Shown here: positions 1-13,152 of the stretch, piece after piece
Layout of the letters: each line of letters begins with the position of its first letter
Numbering within the stretch: position 1 is the stretch's first letter
NCBI GenBank assembly: GCA_946800325.1
Contig: CAMPEJ010000006.1
Span: 186,001 to 250,000, forward strand
Source of the DNA: Luzula sylvatica
Taxonomy: Eukaryota; Streptophyta; Magnoliopsida; Poales; Juncaceae
Reading direction: 5' to 3'
DNA: 64,000 nucleotides
Made by a program: the position numbers and the translations under genes
The notes under the pieces: generated by a model
What the model was told of the DNA's origin: nothing
The model's input: the letters and a program-made list of their open reading frames with translations, nothing else
Databases searched by the model: none

Positions 1-126
1 ATTTCACCAAAATTTACAAACACTAAGAAAGTTTGTTTTTCGATTCAAAACAACTTGTTTATGCTTTGGGGATTTCAAATAACATATTTGTAGATCATTC
101 GAATCGTATCTTTTTTACCACATAAC
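1..126 (+). repeat. 126-bp monomer with TT insertion (one of four)
   Basis: The T run after GTATC is six long (111-116) instead of four. The same ACTTGTTT monomer with the same insertion begins at 1739, 5461 and 10051. It marks the start of each copy of the 14-monomer block and was copied with it rather than arising four times. Confidence 0.95.
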
Positions 127-1738
127 ATTTCACCAAAATTTACAAACACTAAGAAAGTTTGTTTTTCGATTCAAAACAATCTGTTTGTGCTTTGGGGAGT
201 TCAAATAACGTATTTTGAGATCATTAGAATCGTATCTTTTACTACATAACATTTCACCAAAATTTACAAACACTAAGAAAGTTTGTTTTTCGATTCAAAA
301 CAATCTGTTTCTGCTTTGGGGAGTTCAAATAACGTATTTTGAGATCATTTGAATCGTATCTTTTACCACATAACATTTCACCAAAATTTACAAACACTAA
401 GAAAGTTTGTTTTTCGATTCAAAACAATCTGTTTATGCTTTGGGGAGTTCAAATAACGTATTTTGAGATCATTTGAATCCTATCTTTTACCACATAACAT
501 TTCACCAAAATTTACAAACACTAAGAAAGTTTGATTTTCGATTCAAAACAATCTATTTATGCTTTGGGGAGTAGAAATAACGTATTTTGAGATCATTTGA
601 ATCGTATCTTTTACTACATAAAATTTCACCAAAATTTACAAACACTAAGAAAATTTGTTTTTTGATTCTAAACAATGTGTCTATGCTTTGGGGAGTTCAA
701 ATAACATATTTTTAGATTATTCGAATCGTATCTTTTACCACATAACATTTCACCAAAATTTACAAACACTAAGAAAGTTTGTTTTTCGATTCAAAACAAT
801 CTGTTTATGCTTTGGGGAGTTCAAATAACGTATTTTGAGATCATTTGAATCGTATCTTTTACTACATAACATTTCACCAAAATTTACAAACACTAAGAAA
901 GTTTGTTTTTCGATTCAAAACAATCTGTTTATTCTTTGGGGAGTTCAAATAACGTATATTGAGATCATTTGAATCGTATCTTTTACCACATAACATTTCA
1001 CCAAAATTTACAAACACTAAGAAAGTTTGTTTTTCGATTCAAAACAATCTGTTTATGCTTTGGGGAGTTCAAATAACTTATTTTGAGATCATTTGAATCG
1101 TATCTTTTACCACATAACATTTCACCAAACTTTACAAACACTAAGAAAGTTTGTTTTTCGATTCAAAACAATCTGTTTATGCTTTGGGGATTTCAAATAA
1201 CGTATTTTGAGATCATTTGAATCGTATCTTTTACCACATAACATTTCACCAAAATTTACAAACACTAAGAAAGTTTAATTTTCGATTCAAAACAATCTGT
1301 TTATGCTTTGGGGAGTTCAAATAACGTATTTGTAGATCATTCGAATCGTATCTTTTACCACATAACATTTCACCAAAATTTACAAACACTAAGAAAGTTT
1401 GTTTTTCGATTCAAAACAATCTGTTTATGCATTGGGGAGTTCAAATAACGTATTTTGAGATCATTGGAATCGTATCTTTTACTACATAACATTTCACCAA
1501 AATTTACAAACACTAAGAAAGTTTGTTTTTCGATTCAAAACAATCTGTTTATGCTTTGGGGAGTTCAAATAACGTATTTTGAGATCATTTGAATCGTATC
1601 TTTTACCACATAACATTTCACCAAAATTTACAAACACGAAGAAAGTTTGTTTTTCGATTCAAAACAATCTGTTTATGCTTTGGGGAGTTCAAATAACGTA
1701 TTTTGAGATCATTGGAATCGTATCTTTTACTACATAAC
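1..1738 (+). repeat. 14-monomer block, first of three near-identical copies
   Basis: Fourteen monomers in an ordered set of variants: ACTTGTTT with a TT insertion; TGTGC with ATTAGAA; TCTGC; GAATCCTATC; GATTTTCG with GTAGAAAT; AAATTTG with GTGTCTATGC; plain; ATTCTTTG with GTATATTG; AACTTATT; CCAAACTTT; GTTTAATTTT with TTTGTAG; GCATTGGGG; two plain forms. The same block stands at 5461-7198 and 10051-11788. Line-by-line reading of 1-1738 against 5461-7198 shows only two differences, at 1638 (G for T) and 1733 (C for A). The window starts inside the array, so the block may be part of a longer unit to the left. Confidence 0.93.
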
Positions 1739-3972
1739 ATTTCACCAAAATTTACAAACACTAAGAAAGTTTGTTTTTCGATTCAAAACAACTTGTTTAT
1801 GCTTTGGGGATTTCAAATAACATATTTGTAGATCATTCGAATCGTATCTTTTTTACCACATAACATTTCACCAAAATTTACAAACACTAAGAAAGTTTGT
1901 TTTTCGATTCAAAACAATCTGTTTGTGCTTTGGGGAGTTCAAATAACGTATTTTGAGATCATTAGAATCGTATCTTTTACTACATAACATTTCACCAAAA
2001 TTTACAAACACTAAGAAAGTTTGTTTTTCGATTCAAAACAATCTGTTTCTGCTTTGGGGAGTTCAAATAACGTATTTTGAGATCATTTGAATCGTATCTT
2101 TTACCACATAACATTTCACCAAAATTTACAAACACTAAGAAAGTTTGTTTTTCGATTCAAAACAATCTGTTTATGCTTTGGGGAGTTCAAATAACGTATT
2201 TTGAGATCATTTGAATCCTATCTTTTACCACATAACATTTCACCAAAATTTACAAACACTAAGAAAGTTTGATTTTCGATTCAAAACAATCTATTTATGC
2301 TTTGGGGAGTAGAAATAACGTATTTTGAGATCATTTGAATCGTATCTTTTACTACATAAAATTTCACCAAAATTTACAAACACTAAGAAAATTTGTTTTT
2401 CGATTCTAAACAATGTGTCTATGCTTTGGGGAGTTCAAATAACATATTTTTAGATTATTCGAATCGTATCTTTTACCACATAACATTTCACCAAAATTTA
2501 CAAACACTAAGAAAGTTTGTTTTTCGATTCAAAACAATCTGTTTATGCTTTGGGGAGTTCAAATAACGTATTTTGAGATCATTTGAATCGTATCTTTTAC
2601 TACATAACATTTCACCAAAATTTACAAACACTAAGAAAGTTTGTTTTTCGATTCAAAACAATCTGTTTATTCTTTGGGGAGTTCAAATAACGTATATTGA
2701 GATCATTTGAATCGTATCTTTTACCACATAACATTTCACCAAAATTTACAAACACTAAGAAAGTTTGTTTTTCGATTCAAAACAATCTGTTTATGCTTTG
2801 GGGAGTTCAAATAACTTATTTTGAGATCATTTGAATCGTATCTTTTACCACATAACATTTCACCAAAATTTACAAACACTAAGAAAGTTTGTTTTTCGAT
2901 TCAAAACAATCTGTTTATGCATTGGGGAGTTCAAATAATGTATTTTGAGATCATTGGAATCGTATCTTTTACTACATAACATTTCACCAAAATTTACAAA
3001 CGCTAAGAAAGTTTGTTTTTCGATTCAAAACAATCTGTTTATGCTTTGGGGAGTTCAAATAACGTATTTTGAGATCATTTGAATCGTATCTTTTACTACA
3101 TAACATTTCACCAAAATTTACAAACACTAAGAAAGTTTGTTTTTCGATTCAAAACTATCTGTTTATGCTTTGGGGAGTTCAAATAACGTATATTGAGATC
3201 ATTTGAATCGTATCTTTTACCACATAACATTTCACCAAAATTTACAAACACTAAGAAAGTTTGTTTTTCGATTCAAAACAATCTGTTTATGCTTTGGGGA
3301 GTTCAAATAAAGTATTTTGAGATCATTTGAATCGTATCTTTTACTACATAACATTTCACCAAAATTTACAAACACTAAGAAAGTTTGTTTTTCGATTCAA
3401 AACAATCTGTTTATGCTTTGGGGAGTTCAAATAACGTATTTTGAGATCATTTGAATCGTATCTTTTACTACATAACATTTCACCAAAATTTACAAACACT
3501 TAGAAAGTTTGTTTTTCGATTCAAAACAATCTGTTTCTGCTTTGGGGAGTTCAAATAATGTATTTTGAGATCATTTGAATCGTATCTTTTACCACATAAC
3601 ATTTCACCAAAATTTACAAACACTAAGAAAGTTTGTTTTTCGATTCAAAACAATCTGTTTATGCTTTGGGGAGTTCAAATAACGTATTTTGAGATCATTT
3701 GAATCCTATCTTTTACCACATAACATTTCACCAAAATTTACAAACACTAAGAAAGTTTGATTTTCGATTCAAAACAATCTATTTATGCTTTGGGGAGTAG
3801 AAATAACGTATTTTGAGATCATTTGAATCGTATCTTTTACTACATAAAATTTCACCAAAATTTACAAACACTAAGAAAATTTGTTTTTCGATTCTAAACA
3901 ATGTGTCTATGCTTTGGGGAGTTCAAATAACATATTTTTGGATTATTCGAATCGTATCTTTTACCACATAAC
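1739..3972 (+). repeat. Rearranged copy of the 14-monomer block plus mosaic monomers
   Basis: From 1739 the first nine variants of the 1-1738 block follow in the same order, one unit (1738 bp) later. The AACTTATT monomer is then followed directly by the GCATTGGGG form near 2920, so two monomers present in the first block (CCAAACTTT and GTTTAATTTT) are missing. Later monomers (CGCTAAG at 3001, AAAACTATC near 3154, AAAGTATT near 3310) match the run at about 15.5-16.3 kb. Part of the early set (TCTGC, GAATCCTATC, GTAGAAAT, AAATTTG, GTGTCTATGC) recurs at about 3.5-3.97 kb. This looks like deletion plus repeated recombination among related blocks. Confidence 0.82.
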
Positions 3973-6900
3973 ATTTCACCAAAATTTACAAACACTAAGA
4001 AAGTTTGTTTTTCGATTCAAAACAATCTGTTTCTGCTTTGGGGTGTTCAAATAACGTATTTTGAGATCATTTGAATCGTATCTTTTACCACATAACATTT
4101 CACCAAAATTTACAAACACTAAGAAAGTTTGTTTTTCGATTCAAAACAATCTGTTTATGCTTTGGGGAGTTCAAATAACGTATTTTGAGATCATTTGAAT
4201 CCTATCTTTTACCACATAACATTTCACCAAAATTTACAAACACTAAGAAAGTTTGATTTTCGATTCAAAACAATCTATTTATGCTTTGGGGAGTTCAAAT
4301 AACGTATTTTGAGATCATTTGAATCGTATCTTTTACTACATAACATTTCACCAAAATTTACAAACACTAAGAAAGTTTGTTTTTCGATTCTAAACAATGT
4401 GTCTATGCTTTGGGGAGTTCAAATAACATATTTTTAGATTATTCGAATCGTATCTTTTACCACATAACATTTCACCAAAATTTACAAACACTAAGAAAGT
4501 TTGTTTTTCGATTCAAAACAATCTGTTTATGCTTTGGGGAGTTCAAATAACGTATTTTGAGATCATTTGAATCGTATCTTTTACTACATAACATTTCACC
4601 AAAATTTACAAACACTAAGAAAGTTTGTTTTTCGATTCAAAACAATCTGTTTATGCTTTGGGGAGTTCAAATAACGTATATTGAGATCATTTGAATCGTA
4701 TCTTTTACCACATAACATTTCACCAAAATTTACAAACACTAAGAAAGTTTGTTTTTCGATTCAAAACAATCTGTTTATGCTTTGGGGAGTTCAAATAACT
4801 TATTTTGAGATCATTTGAATCGTATCTTTTACCACATAACATTTCACCAAACTTTACAAACACTAAGAAAGTTTGTTTTTCGATTCAAAACAATCTGTTT
4901 ATGCTTTGGGGATTTCAAATAACGTATTTTGAGATCATTTGAATCGTATCTTTTACCACATAACATTTCACCAAAATTTACAAACACTAAGAAAGTTTAA
5001 TTTTCGATTCAAAACAATCTGTTTATGCTTTGGGGAGTTCAAATAACGTATTTGTAGATCATTCGAATCGTATCTTTTACCACATAACATTTCACCAAAA
5101 TTTACAAACACTAAGAAAGTTTGTTTTTCGATTCAAAACAATCTGTTTATGCATTGGGGAGTTCAAATAACGTATTTTGAGATCATTGGAATCGTATCTT
5201 TTACTACATAACATTTCACCAAAATTTACAAACACTAAGAAAGTTTGTTTTTCGATTCAAAACAATCTGTTTATGCTTTGGGGAGTTCAAATAACGTATT
5301 TTGAGATCATTTGAATCGTATCTTTTACCACATAACATTTCACCAAAATTTACAAACACTAAGAAAGTTTGTTTTTCGATTCAAAACAATCTGTTTATGC
5401 TTTGGGGAGTTCAAATAACGTATTTTGAGATCATTGGAATCGTATCTTTTACTACATAACATTTCACCAAAATTTACAAACACTAAGAAAGTTTGTTTTT
5501 CGATTCAAAACAACTTGTTTATGCTTTGGGGATTTCAAATAACATATTTGTAGATCATTCGAATCGTATCTTTTTTACCACATAACATTTCACCAAAATT
5601 TACAAACACTAAGAAAGTTTGTTTTTCGATTCAAAACAATCTGTTTGTGCTTTGGGGAGTTCAAATAACGTATTTTGAGATCATTAGAATCGTATCTTTT
5701 ACTACATAACATTTCACCAAAATTTACAAACACTAAGAAAGTTTGTTTTTCGATTCAAAACAATCTGTTTCTGCTTTGGGGAGTTCAAATAACGTATTTT
5801 GAGATCATTTGAATCGTATCTTTTACCACATAACATTTCACCAAAATTTACAAACACTAAGAAAGTTTGTTTTTCGATTCAAAACAATCTGTTTATGCTT
5901 TGGGGAGTTCAAATAACGTATTTTGAGATCATTTGAATCCTATCTTTTACCACATAACATTTCACCAAAATTTACAAACACTAAGAAAGTTTGATTTTCG
6001 ATTCAAAACAATCTATTTATGCTTTGGGGAGTAGAAATAACGTATTTTGAGATCATTTGAATCGTATCTTTTACTACATAAAATTTCACCAAAATTTACA
6101 AACACTAAGAAAATTTGTTTTTTGATTCTAAACAATGTGTCTATGCTTTGGGGAGTTCAAATAACATATTTTTAGATTATTCGAATCGTATCTTTTACCA
6201 CATAACATTTCACCAAAATTTACAAACACTAAGAAAGTTTGTTTTTCGATTCAAAACAATCTGTTTATGCTTTGGGGAGTTCAAATAACGTATTTTGAGA
6301 TCATTTGAATCGTATCTTTTACTACATAACATTTCACCAAAATTTACAAACACTAAGAAAGTTTGTTTTTCGATTCAAAACAATCTGTTTATTCTTTGGG
6401 GAGTTCAAATAACGTATATTGAGATCATTTGAATCGTATCTTTTACCACATAACATTTCACCAAAATTTACAAACACTAAGAAAGTTTGTTTTTCGATTC
6501 AAAACAATCTGTTTATGCTTTGGGGAGTTCAAATAACTTATTTTGAGATCATTTGAATCGTATCTTTTACCACATAACATTTCACCAAACTTTACAAACA
6601 CTAAGAAAGTTTGTTTTTCGATTCAAAACAATCTGTTTATGCTTTGGGGATTTCAAATAACGTATTTTGAGATCATTTGAATCGTATCTTTTACCACATA
6701 ACATTTCACCAAAATTTACAAACACTAAGAAAGTTTAATTTTCGATTCAAAACAATCTGTTTATGCTTTGGGGAGTTCAAATAACGTATTTGTAGATCAT
6801 TCGAATCGTATCTTTTACCACATAACATTTCACCAAAATTTACAAACACTAAGAAAGTTTGTTTTTCGATTCAAAACAATCTGTTTATGCATTGGGGAGT

Positions 6901-8562
6901 TCAAATAACGTATTTTGAGATCATTGGAATCGTATCTTTTACTACATAACATTTCACCAAAATTTACAAACACTAAGAAAGTTTGTTTTTCGATTCAAAA
7001 CAATCTGTTTATGCTTTGGGGAGTTCAAATAACGTATTTTGAGATCATTTGAATCGTATCTTTTACCACATAACATTTCACCAAAATTTACAAACACTAA
7101 GAAAGTTTGTTTTTCGATTCAAAACAATCTGTTTATGCTTTGGGGAGTTCAAATAACGTATTTTGAGATCATTGGAATCGTATCTTTTACTAAATAACAT
7201 TTCACCAAAATTTACAAACACTAAGAAATTTTGTTTTTCGATTCAAAACAATCTGTTTATGCTTTGGGGAGTTCAAATAACGTATTTTGAGATCATTTGA
7301 ATCGTATCTTTTACCACATAACATTTCACCAAAATTTACAAACACTAAGAAAGTTTGTTTTTCGATTCAAAACAATCTGTTTATGCTTTGGGGAGTTCAA
7401 ATAACGTATTTTGAGATCATTTGAATCGTATCTTTTACCACATAACATTTCACCAAAATTTACAAACACTAAGAAAGTTTGTTTTTCGATTCAAAACAAT
7501 CTGTTTATGCTTTGGGGAGTTCAAATAACGTATTTTGAGATCATTGGAATCGTATCTTTTACTACATAACATTTCACCAAAATTTACAAACACTAAGAAA
7601 GTTTGTTTTTCGATTCAAAACAATCTGTTTATGCTTTGGGGAGTTCAAATAACTTATTTTGAGATCATTTGAATCGTATCTTTTACCACATAACATTTCA
7701 CCAAACTTCACAAACACTAAGAAAGTTTGTTTTTCGATTCAAAACAATCTGTTTATGCTTTGGGGATTTCAAATAACGTATTTTGAGATCATTTGAATCG
7801 TATCTTTTACCACATAACATTTCACCAAAATTTACAAACACTAAGAAAGTTTAATTTTCGATTCGAAACAATCTGTTTATGCTTTGGGGAGTTCAAATAA
7901 CGTATTTGTAGATCATTCGAATCGTATCTTTTACCACATAACATTTCACCAAAATTTACAAACACTAAGAAAGTTTGTTTTTCGATTCAAAACAATCTGT
8001 TTATGCTTTGGGGAGTTCAAATAACGTATTTTGAGATCATTTGAATCGTATCTTTTACTACATAACATTTCACCAAAATTTACAAACACTAAGAAAGTTT
8101 GTTTTTCGATTCAAAACTATCTGTTTATGCTTTGGGGAGTTCAAATAACGTATATTGAGATCATTTGAATCGTATCTTTTACCACATAACATTTCACCAA
8201 AATTTACAAACACTAAGAAAGTTTGTTTTTCGATTCAAAACAATCTGTTTATGCTTTGGGGAGTTCAAATAAAGTATTTTGAGATCATTTGAATCGTATC
8301 TTTTACTACATAACATTTCACCAAAATTTACAAACACTAAGAAAGTTTGTTTTTCGATTCAAAACAATATGTTTATGCTTTGGGGAGTTCAAATAACGTA
8401 TTTTGAGATCATTTGAATCGTATCTTTTACTACATAACATTTCACCAAAATTTACAAACACTAAGAAAGTTTGTTTTTCGATTCAAAACAATCTGTTTCT
8501 GCTTTGGGGAGTTCAAATAATGTATTTTGAGATCATTTGAATCGTATCTTTTACCACATAAC
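3973..8562 (+). repeat. 37-monomer HOR unit (4590 bp), copy 1
   Basis: This segment is followed immediately by a second copy at exactly +4590 bp (37 x 124 plus one TT insertion). The copy starts with the rare GGGGTGTTC monomer (about 4044) and ends with a TCTGC / AATGTATT monomer. The rare variants GCATTGG, TTTTTGATTCTA, ATTCTTTGG, CCAAACTTCA, TCAAAACTATC and CAATATG all recur 4590 bp later. Upstream of 3973 the match fails: the preceding monomer has GTGTCTATGC here but TCTGC at the corresponding place before 8563. The duplicated unit is therefore bounded within about one monomer. Confidence 0.95.
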
Positions 8563-11500
8563 ATTTCACCAAAATTTACAAACACTAAGAAAGTTTGTTT
8601 TTCGATTCAAAACAATCTGTTTCTGCTTTGGGGTGTTCAAATAACGTATTTTGAGATCATTTGAATCGTATCTTTTACCACATAACATTTCACCAAAATT
8701 TACAAACACTAAGAAAGTTTGTTTTTCGATTCAAAACAATCTGTTTATGCTTTGGGGAGTTCAAATAACGTATTTTGAGATCATTTGAATCCTATCTTTT
8801 ACCACATAACATTTCACCAAAATTTACAAACACTAAGAAAGTTTGATTTTCGATTCAAAACAATCTATTTATGCTTTGGGGAGTTCAAATAACGTATTTT
8901 GAGATCATTTGAATCGTATCTTTTACTACATAACATTTCACCAAAATTTACAAACACTAAGAAAGTTTGTTTTTCGATTCTAAACAATGTGTCTATGCTT
9001 TGGGGAGTTCAAATAACATATTTTTAGATTATTCGAATCGTATCTTTTACCACATAACATTTCACCAAAATTTACAAACACTAAGAAAGTTTGTTTTTCG
9101 ATTCAAAACAATCTGTTTATGCTTTGGGGAGTTCAAATAACGTATTTTGAGATCATTTGAATCGTATCTTTTACTACATAACATTTCACCAAAATTTACA
9201 AACACTAAGAAAGTTTGTTTTTCGATTCAAAACAATCTGTTTATGCTTTGGGGAGTTCAAATAACGTATATTGAGATCATTTGAATCGTATCTTTTACCA
9301 CATAACATTTCACCAAAATTTACAAACACTAAGAAAGTTTGTTTTTCGATTCAAAACAATCTGTTTATGCTTTGGGGAGTTCAAATAACTTATTTTGAGA
9401 TCATTTGAATCGTATCTTTTACCACATAACATTTCACCAAACTTTACAAACACTAAGAAAGTTTGTTTTTCGATTCAAAACAATCTGTTTATGCTTTGGG
9501 GATTTCAAATAACGTATTTTGAGATCATTTGAATCGTATCTTTTACCACATAACATTTCACCAAAATTTACAAACACTAAGAAAGTTTAATTTTCGATTC
9601 AAAACAATCTGTTTATGCTTTGGGGAGTTCAAATAACGTATTTGTAGATCATTCGAATCGTATCTTTTACCACATAACATTTCACCAAAATTTACAAACA
9701 CTAAGAAAGTTTGTTTTTCGATTCAAAACAATCTGTTTATGCATTGGGGAGTTCAAATAACGTATTTTGAGATCATTGGAATCGTATCTTTTACTACATA
9801 ACATTTCACCAAAATTTACAAACACTAAGAAAGTTTGTTTTTCGATTCAAAACAATCTGTTTATGCTTTGGGGAGTTCAAATAACGTATTTTGAGATCAT
9901 TTGAATCGTATCTTTTACCACATAACATTTCACCAAAATTTACAAACACTAAGAAAGTTTGTTTTTCGATTCAAAACAATCTGTTTATGCTTTGGGGAGT
10001 TCAAATAACGTATTTTGAGATCATTGGAATCGTATCTTTTACTACATAACATTTCACCAAAATTTACAAACACTAAGAAAGTTTGTTTTTCGATTCAAAA
10101 CAACTTGTTTATGCTTTGGGGATTTCAAATAACATATTTGTAGATCATTCGAATCGTATCTTTTTTACCACATAACATTTCACCAAAATTTACAAACACT
10201 AAGAAAGTTTGTTTTTCGATTCAAAACAATCTGTTTGTGCTTTGGGGAGTTCAAATAACGTATTTTGAGATCATTAGAATCGTATCTTTTACTACATAAC
10301 ATTTCACCAAAATTTACAAACACTAAGAAAGTTTGTTTTTCGATTCAAAACAATCTGTTTCTGCTTTGGGGAGTTCAAATAACGTATTTTGAGATCATTT
10401 GAATCGTATCTTTTACCACATAACATTTCACCAAAATTTACAAACACTAAGAAAGTTTGTTTTTCGATTCAAAACAATCTGTTTATGCTTTGGGGAGTTC
10501 AAATAACGTATTTTGAGATCATTTGAATCCTATCTTTTACCACATAACATTTCACCAAAATTTACAAACACTAAGAAAGTTTGATTTTCGATTCAAAACA
10601 ATCTATTTATGCTTTGGGGAGTAGAAATAACGTATTTTGAGATCATTTGAATCGTATCTTTTACTACATAAAATTTCACCAAAATTTACAAACACTAAGA
10701 AAATTTGTTTTTTGATTCTAAACAATGTGTCTATGCTTTGGGGAGTTCAAATAACATATTTTTAGATTATTCGAATCGTATCTTTTACCACATAACATTT
10801 CACCAAAATTTACAAACACTAAGAAAGTTTGTTTTTCGATTCAAAACAATCTGTTTATGCTTTGGGGAGTTCAAATAACGTATTTTGAGATCATTTGAAT
10901 CGTATCTTTTACTACATAACATTTCACCAAAATTTACAAACACTAAGAAAGTTTGTTTTTCGATTCAAAACAATCTGTTTATTCTTTGGGGAGTTCAAAT
11001 AACGTATATTGAGATCATTTGAATCGTATCTTTTACCACATAACATTTCACCAAAATTTACAAACACTAAGAAAGTTTGTTTTTCGATTCAAAACAATCT
11101 GTTTATGCTTTGGGGAGTTCAAATAACTTATTTTGAGATCATTTGAATCGTATCTTTTACCACATAACATTTCACCAAACTTTACAAACACTAAGAAAGT
11201 TTGTTTTTCGATTCAAAACAATCTGTTTATGCTTTGGGGATTTCAAATAACGTATTTTGAGATCATTTGAATCGTATCTTTTACCACATAACATTTCACC
11301 AAAATTTACAAACACTAAGAAAGTTTAATTTTCGATTCAAAACAATCTGTTTATGCTTTGGGGAGTTCAAATAACGTATTTGTAGATCATTCGAATCGTA
11401 TCTTTTACCACATAACATTTCACCAAAATTTACAAACACTAAGAAAGTTTGTTTTTCGATTCAAAACAATCTGTTTATGCATTGGGGAGTTCAAATAACG

Positions 11501-13152
11501 TATTTTGAGATCATTGGAATCGTATCTTTTACTACATAACATTTCACCAAAATTTACAAACACTAAGAAAGTTTGTTTTTCGATTCAAAACAATCTGTTT
11601 ATGCTTTGGGGAGTTCAAATAACGTATTTTGAGATCATTTGAATCGTATCTTTTACCACATAACATTTCACCAAAATTTACAAACACTAAGAAAGTTTGT
11701 TTTTCGATTCAAAACAATCTGTTTATGCTTTGGGGAGTTCAAATAACGTATTTTGAGATCATTGGAATCGTATCTTTTACTAAATAACATTTCACCAAAA
11801 TTTACAAACACTAAGAAATTTTGTTTTTCGATTCAAAACAATCTGTTTATGCTTTGGGGAGTTCAAATAACGTATTTTGAGATCATTTGAATCGTATCTT
11901 TTACCACATAACATTTCACCAAAATTTACAAACACTAAGAAAGTTTGTTTTTCGATTCAAAACAATCTGTTTATGCTTTGGGGAGTTCAAATAACGTATT
12001 TTGAGATCATTTGAATCGTATCTTTTACCACATAACATTTCACCAAAATTTACAAACACTAAGAAAGTTTGTTTTTCGATTCAAAACAATCTGTTTATGC
12101 TTTGGGGAGTTCAAATAACGTATTTTGAGATCATTGGAATCGTATCTTTTACTACATAACATTTCACCAAAATTTACAAACACTAAGAAAGTTTGTTTTT
12201 CGATTCAAAACAATCTGTTTATGCTTTGGGGAGTTCAAATAACTTATTTTGAGATCATTTGAATCGTATCTTTTACCACATAACATTTCACCAAACTTCA
12301 CAAACACTAAGAAAGTTTGTTTTTCGATTCAAAACAATCTGTTTATGCTTTGGGGATTTCAAATAACGTATTTTGAGATCATTTGAATCGTATCTTTTAC
12401 CACATAACATTTCACCAAAATTTACAAACACTAAGAAAGTTTAATTTTCGATTCGAAACAATCTGTTTATGCTTTGGGGAGTTCAAATAACGTATTTGTA
12501 GATCATTCGAATCGTATCTTTTACCACATAACATTTCACCAAAATTTACAAACACTAAGAAAGTTTGTTTTTCGATTCAAAACAATCTGTTTATGCTTTG
12601 GGGAGTTCAAATAACGTATTTTGAGATCATTTGAATCGTATCTTTTACTACATAACATTTCACCAAAATTTACAAACACTAAGAAAGTTTGTTTTTCGAT
12701 TCAAAACTATCTGTTTATGCTTTGGGGAGTTCAAATAACGTATATTGAGATCATTTGAATCGTATCTTTTACCACATAACATTTCACCAAAATTTACAAA
12801 CACTAAGAAAGTTTGTTTTTCGATTCAAAACAATCTGTTTATGCTTTGGGGAGTTCAAATAAAGTATTTTGAGATCATTTGAATCGTATCTTTTACTACA
12901 TAACATTTCACCAAAATTTACAAACACTAAGAAAGTTTGTTTTTCGATTCAAAACAATATGTTTATGCTTTGGGGAGTTCAAATAACGTATTTTGAGATC
13001 ATTTGAATCGTATCTTTTACTACATAACATTTCACCAAAATTTACAAACACTAAGAAAGTTTGTTTTTCGATTCAAAACAATCTGTTTCTGCTTTGGGGA
13101 GTTCAAATAATGTATTTTGAGATCATTTGAATCGTATCTTTTACCACATAAC
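8563..13152 (+). repeat. 37-monomer HOR unit (4590 bp), copy 2
   Basis: Direct tandem copy of 3973-8562. Reading the two copies against each other, offset 4590, I found no base difference over the whole length. Monomers elsewhere in the window usually differ from each other at several sites. The match stops at 13153: the expected TCTGC / GGGGTGTTC monomer is replaced by a plain ATGC / GGGGAGTTC one. Either the duplication is very recent or it is an assembly duplication; the sequence alone cannot separate these. Confidence 0.95.
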
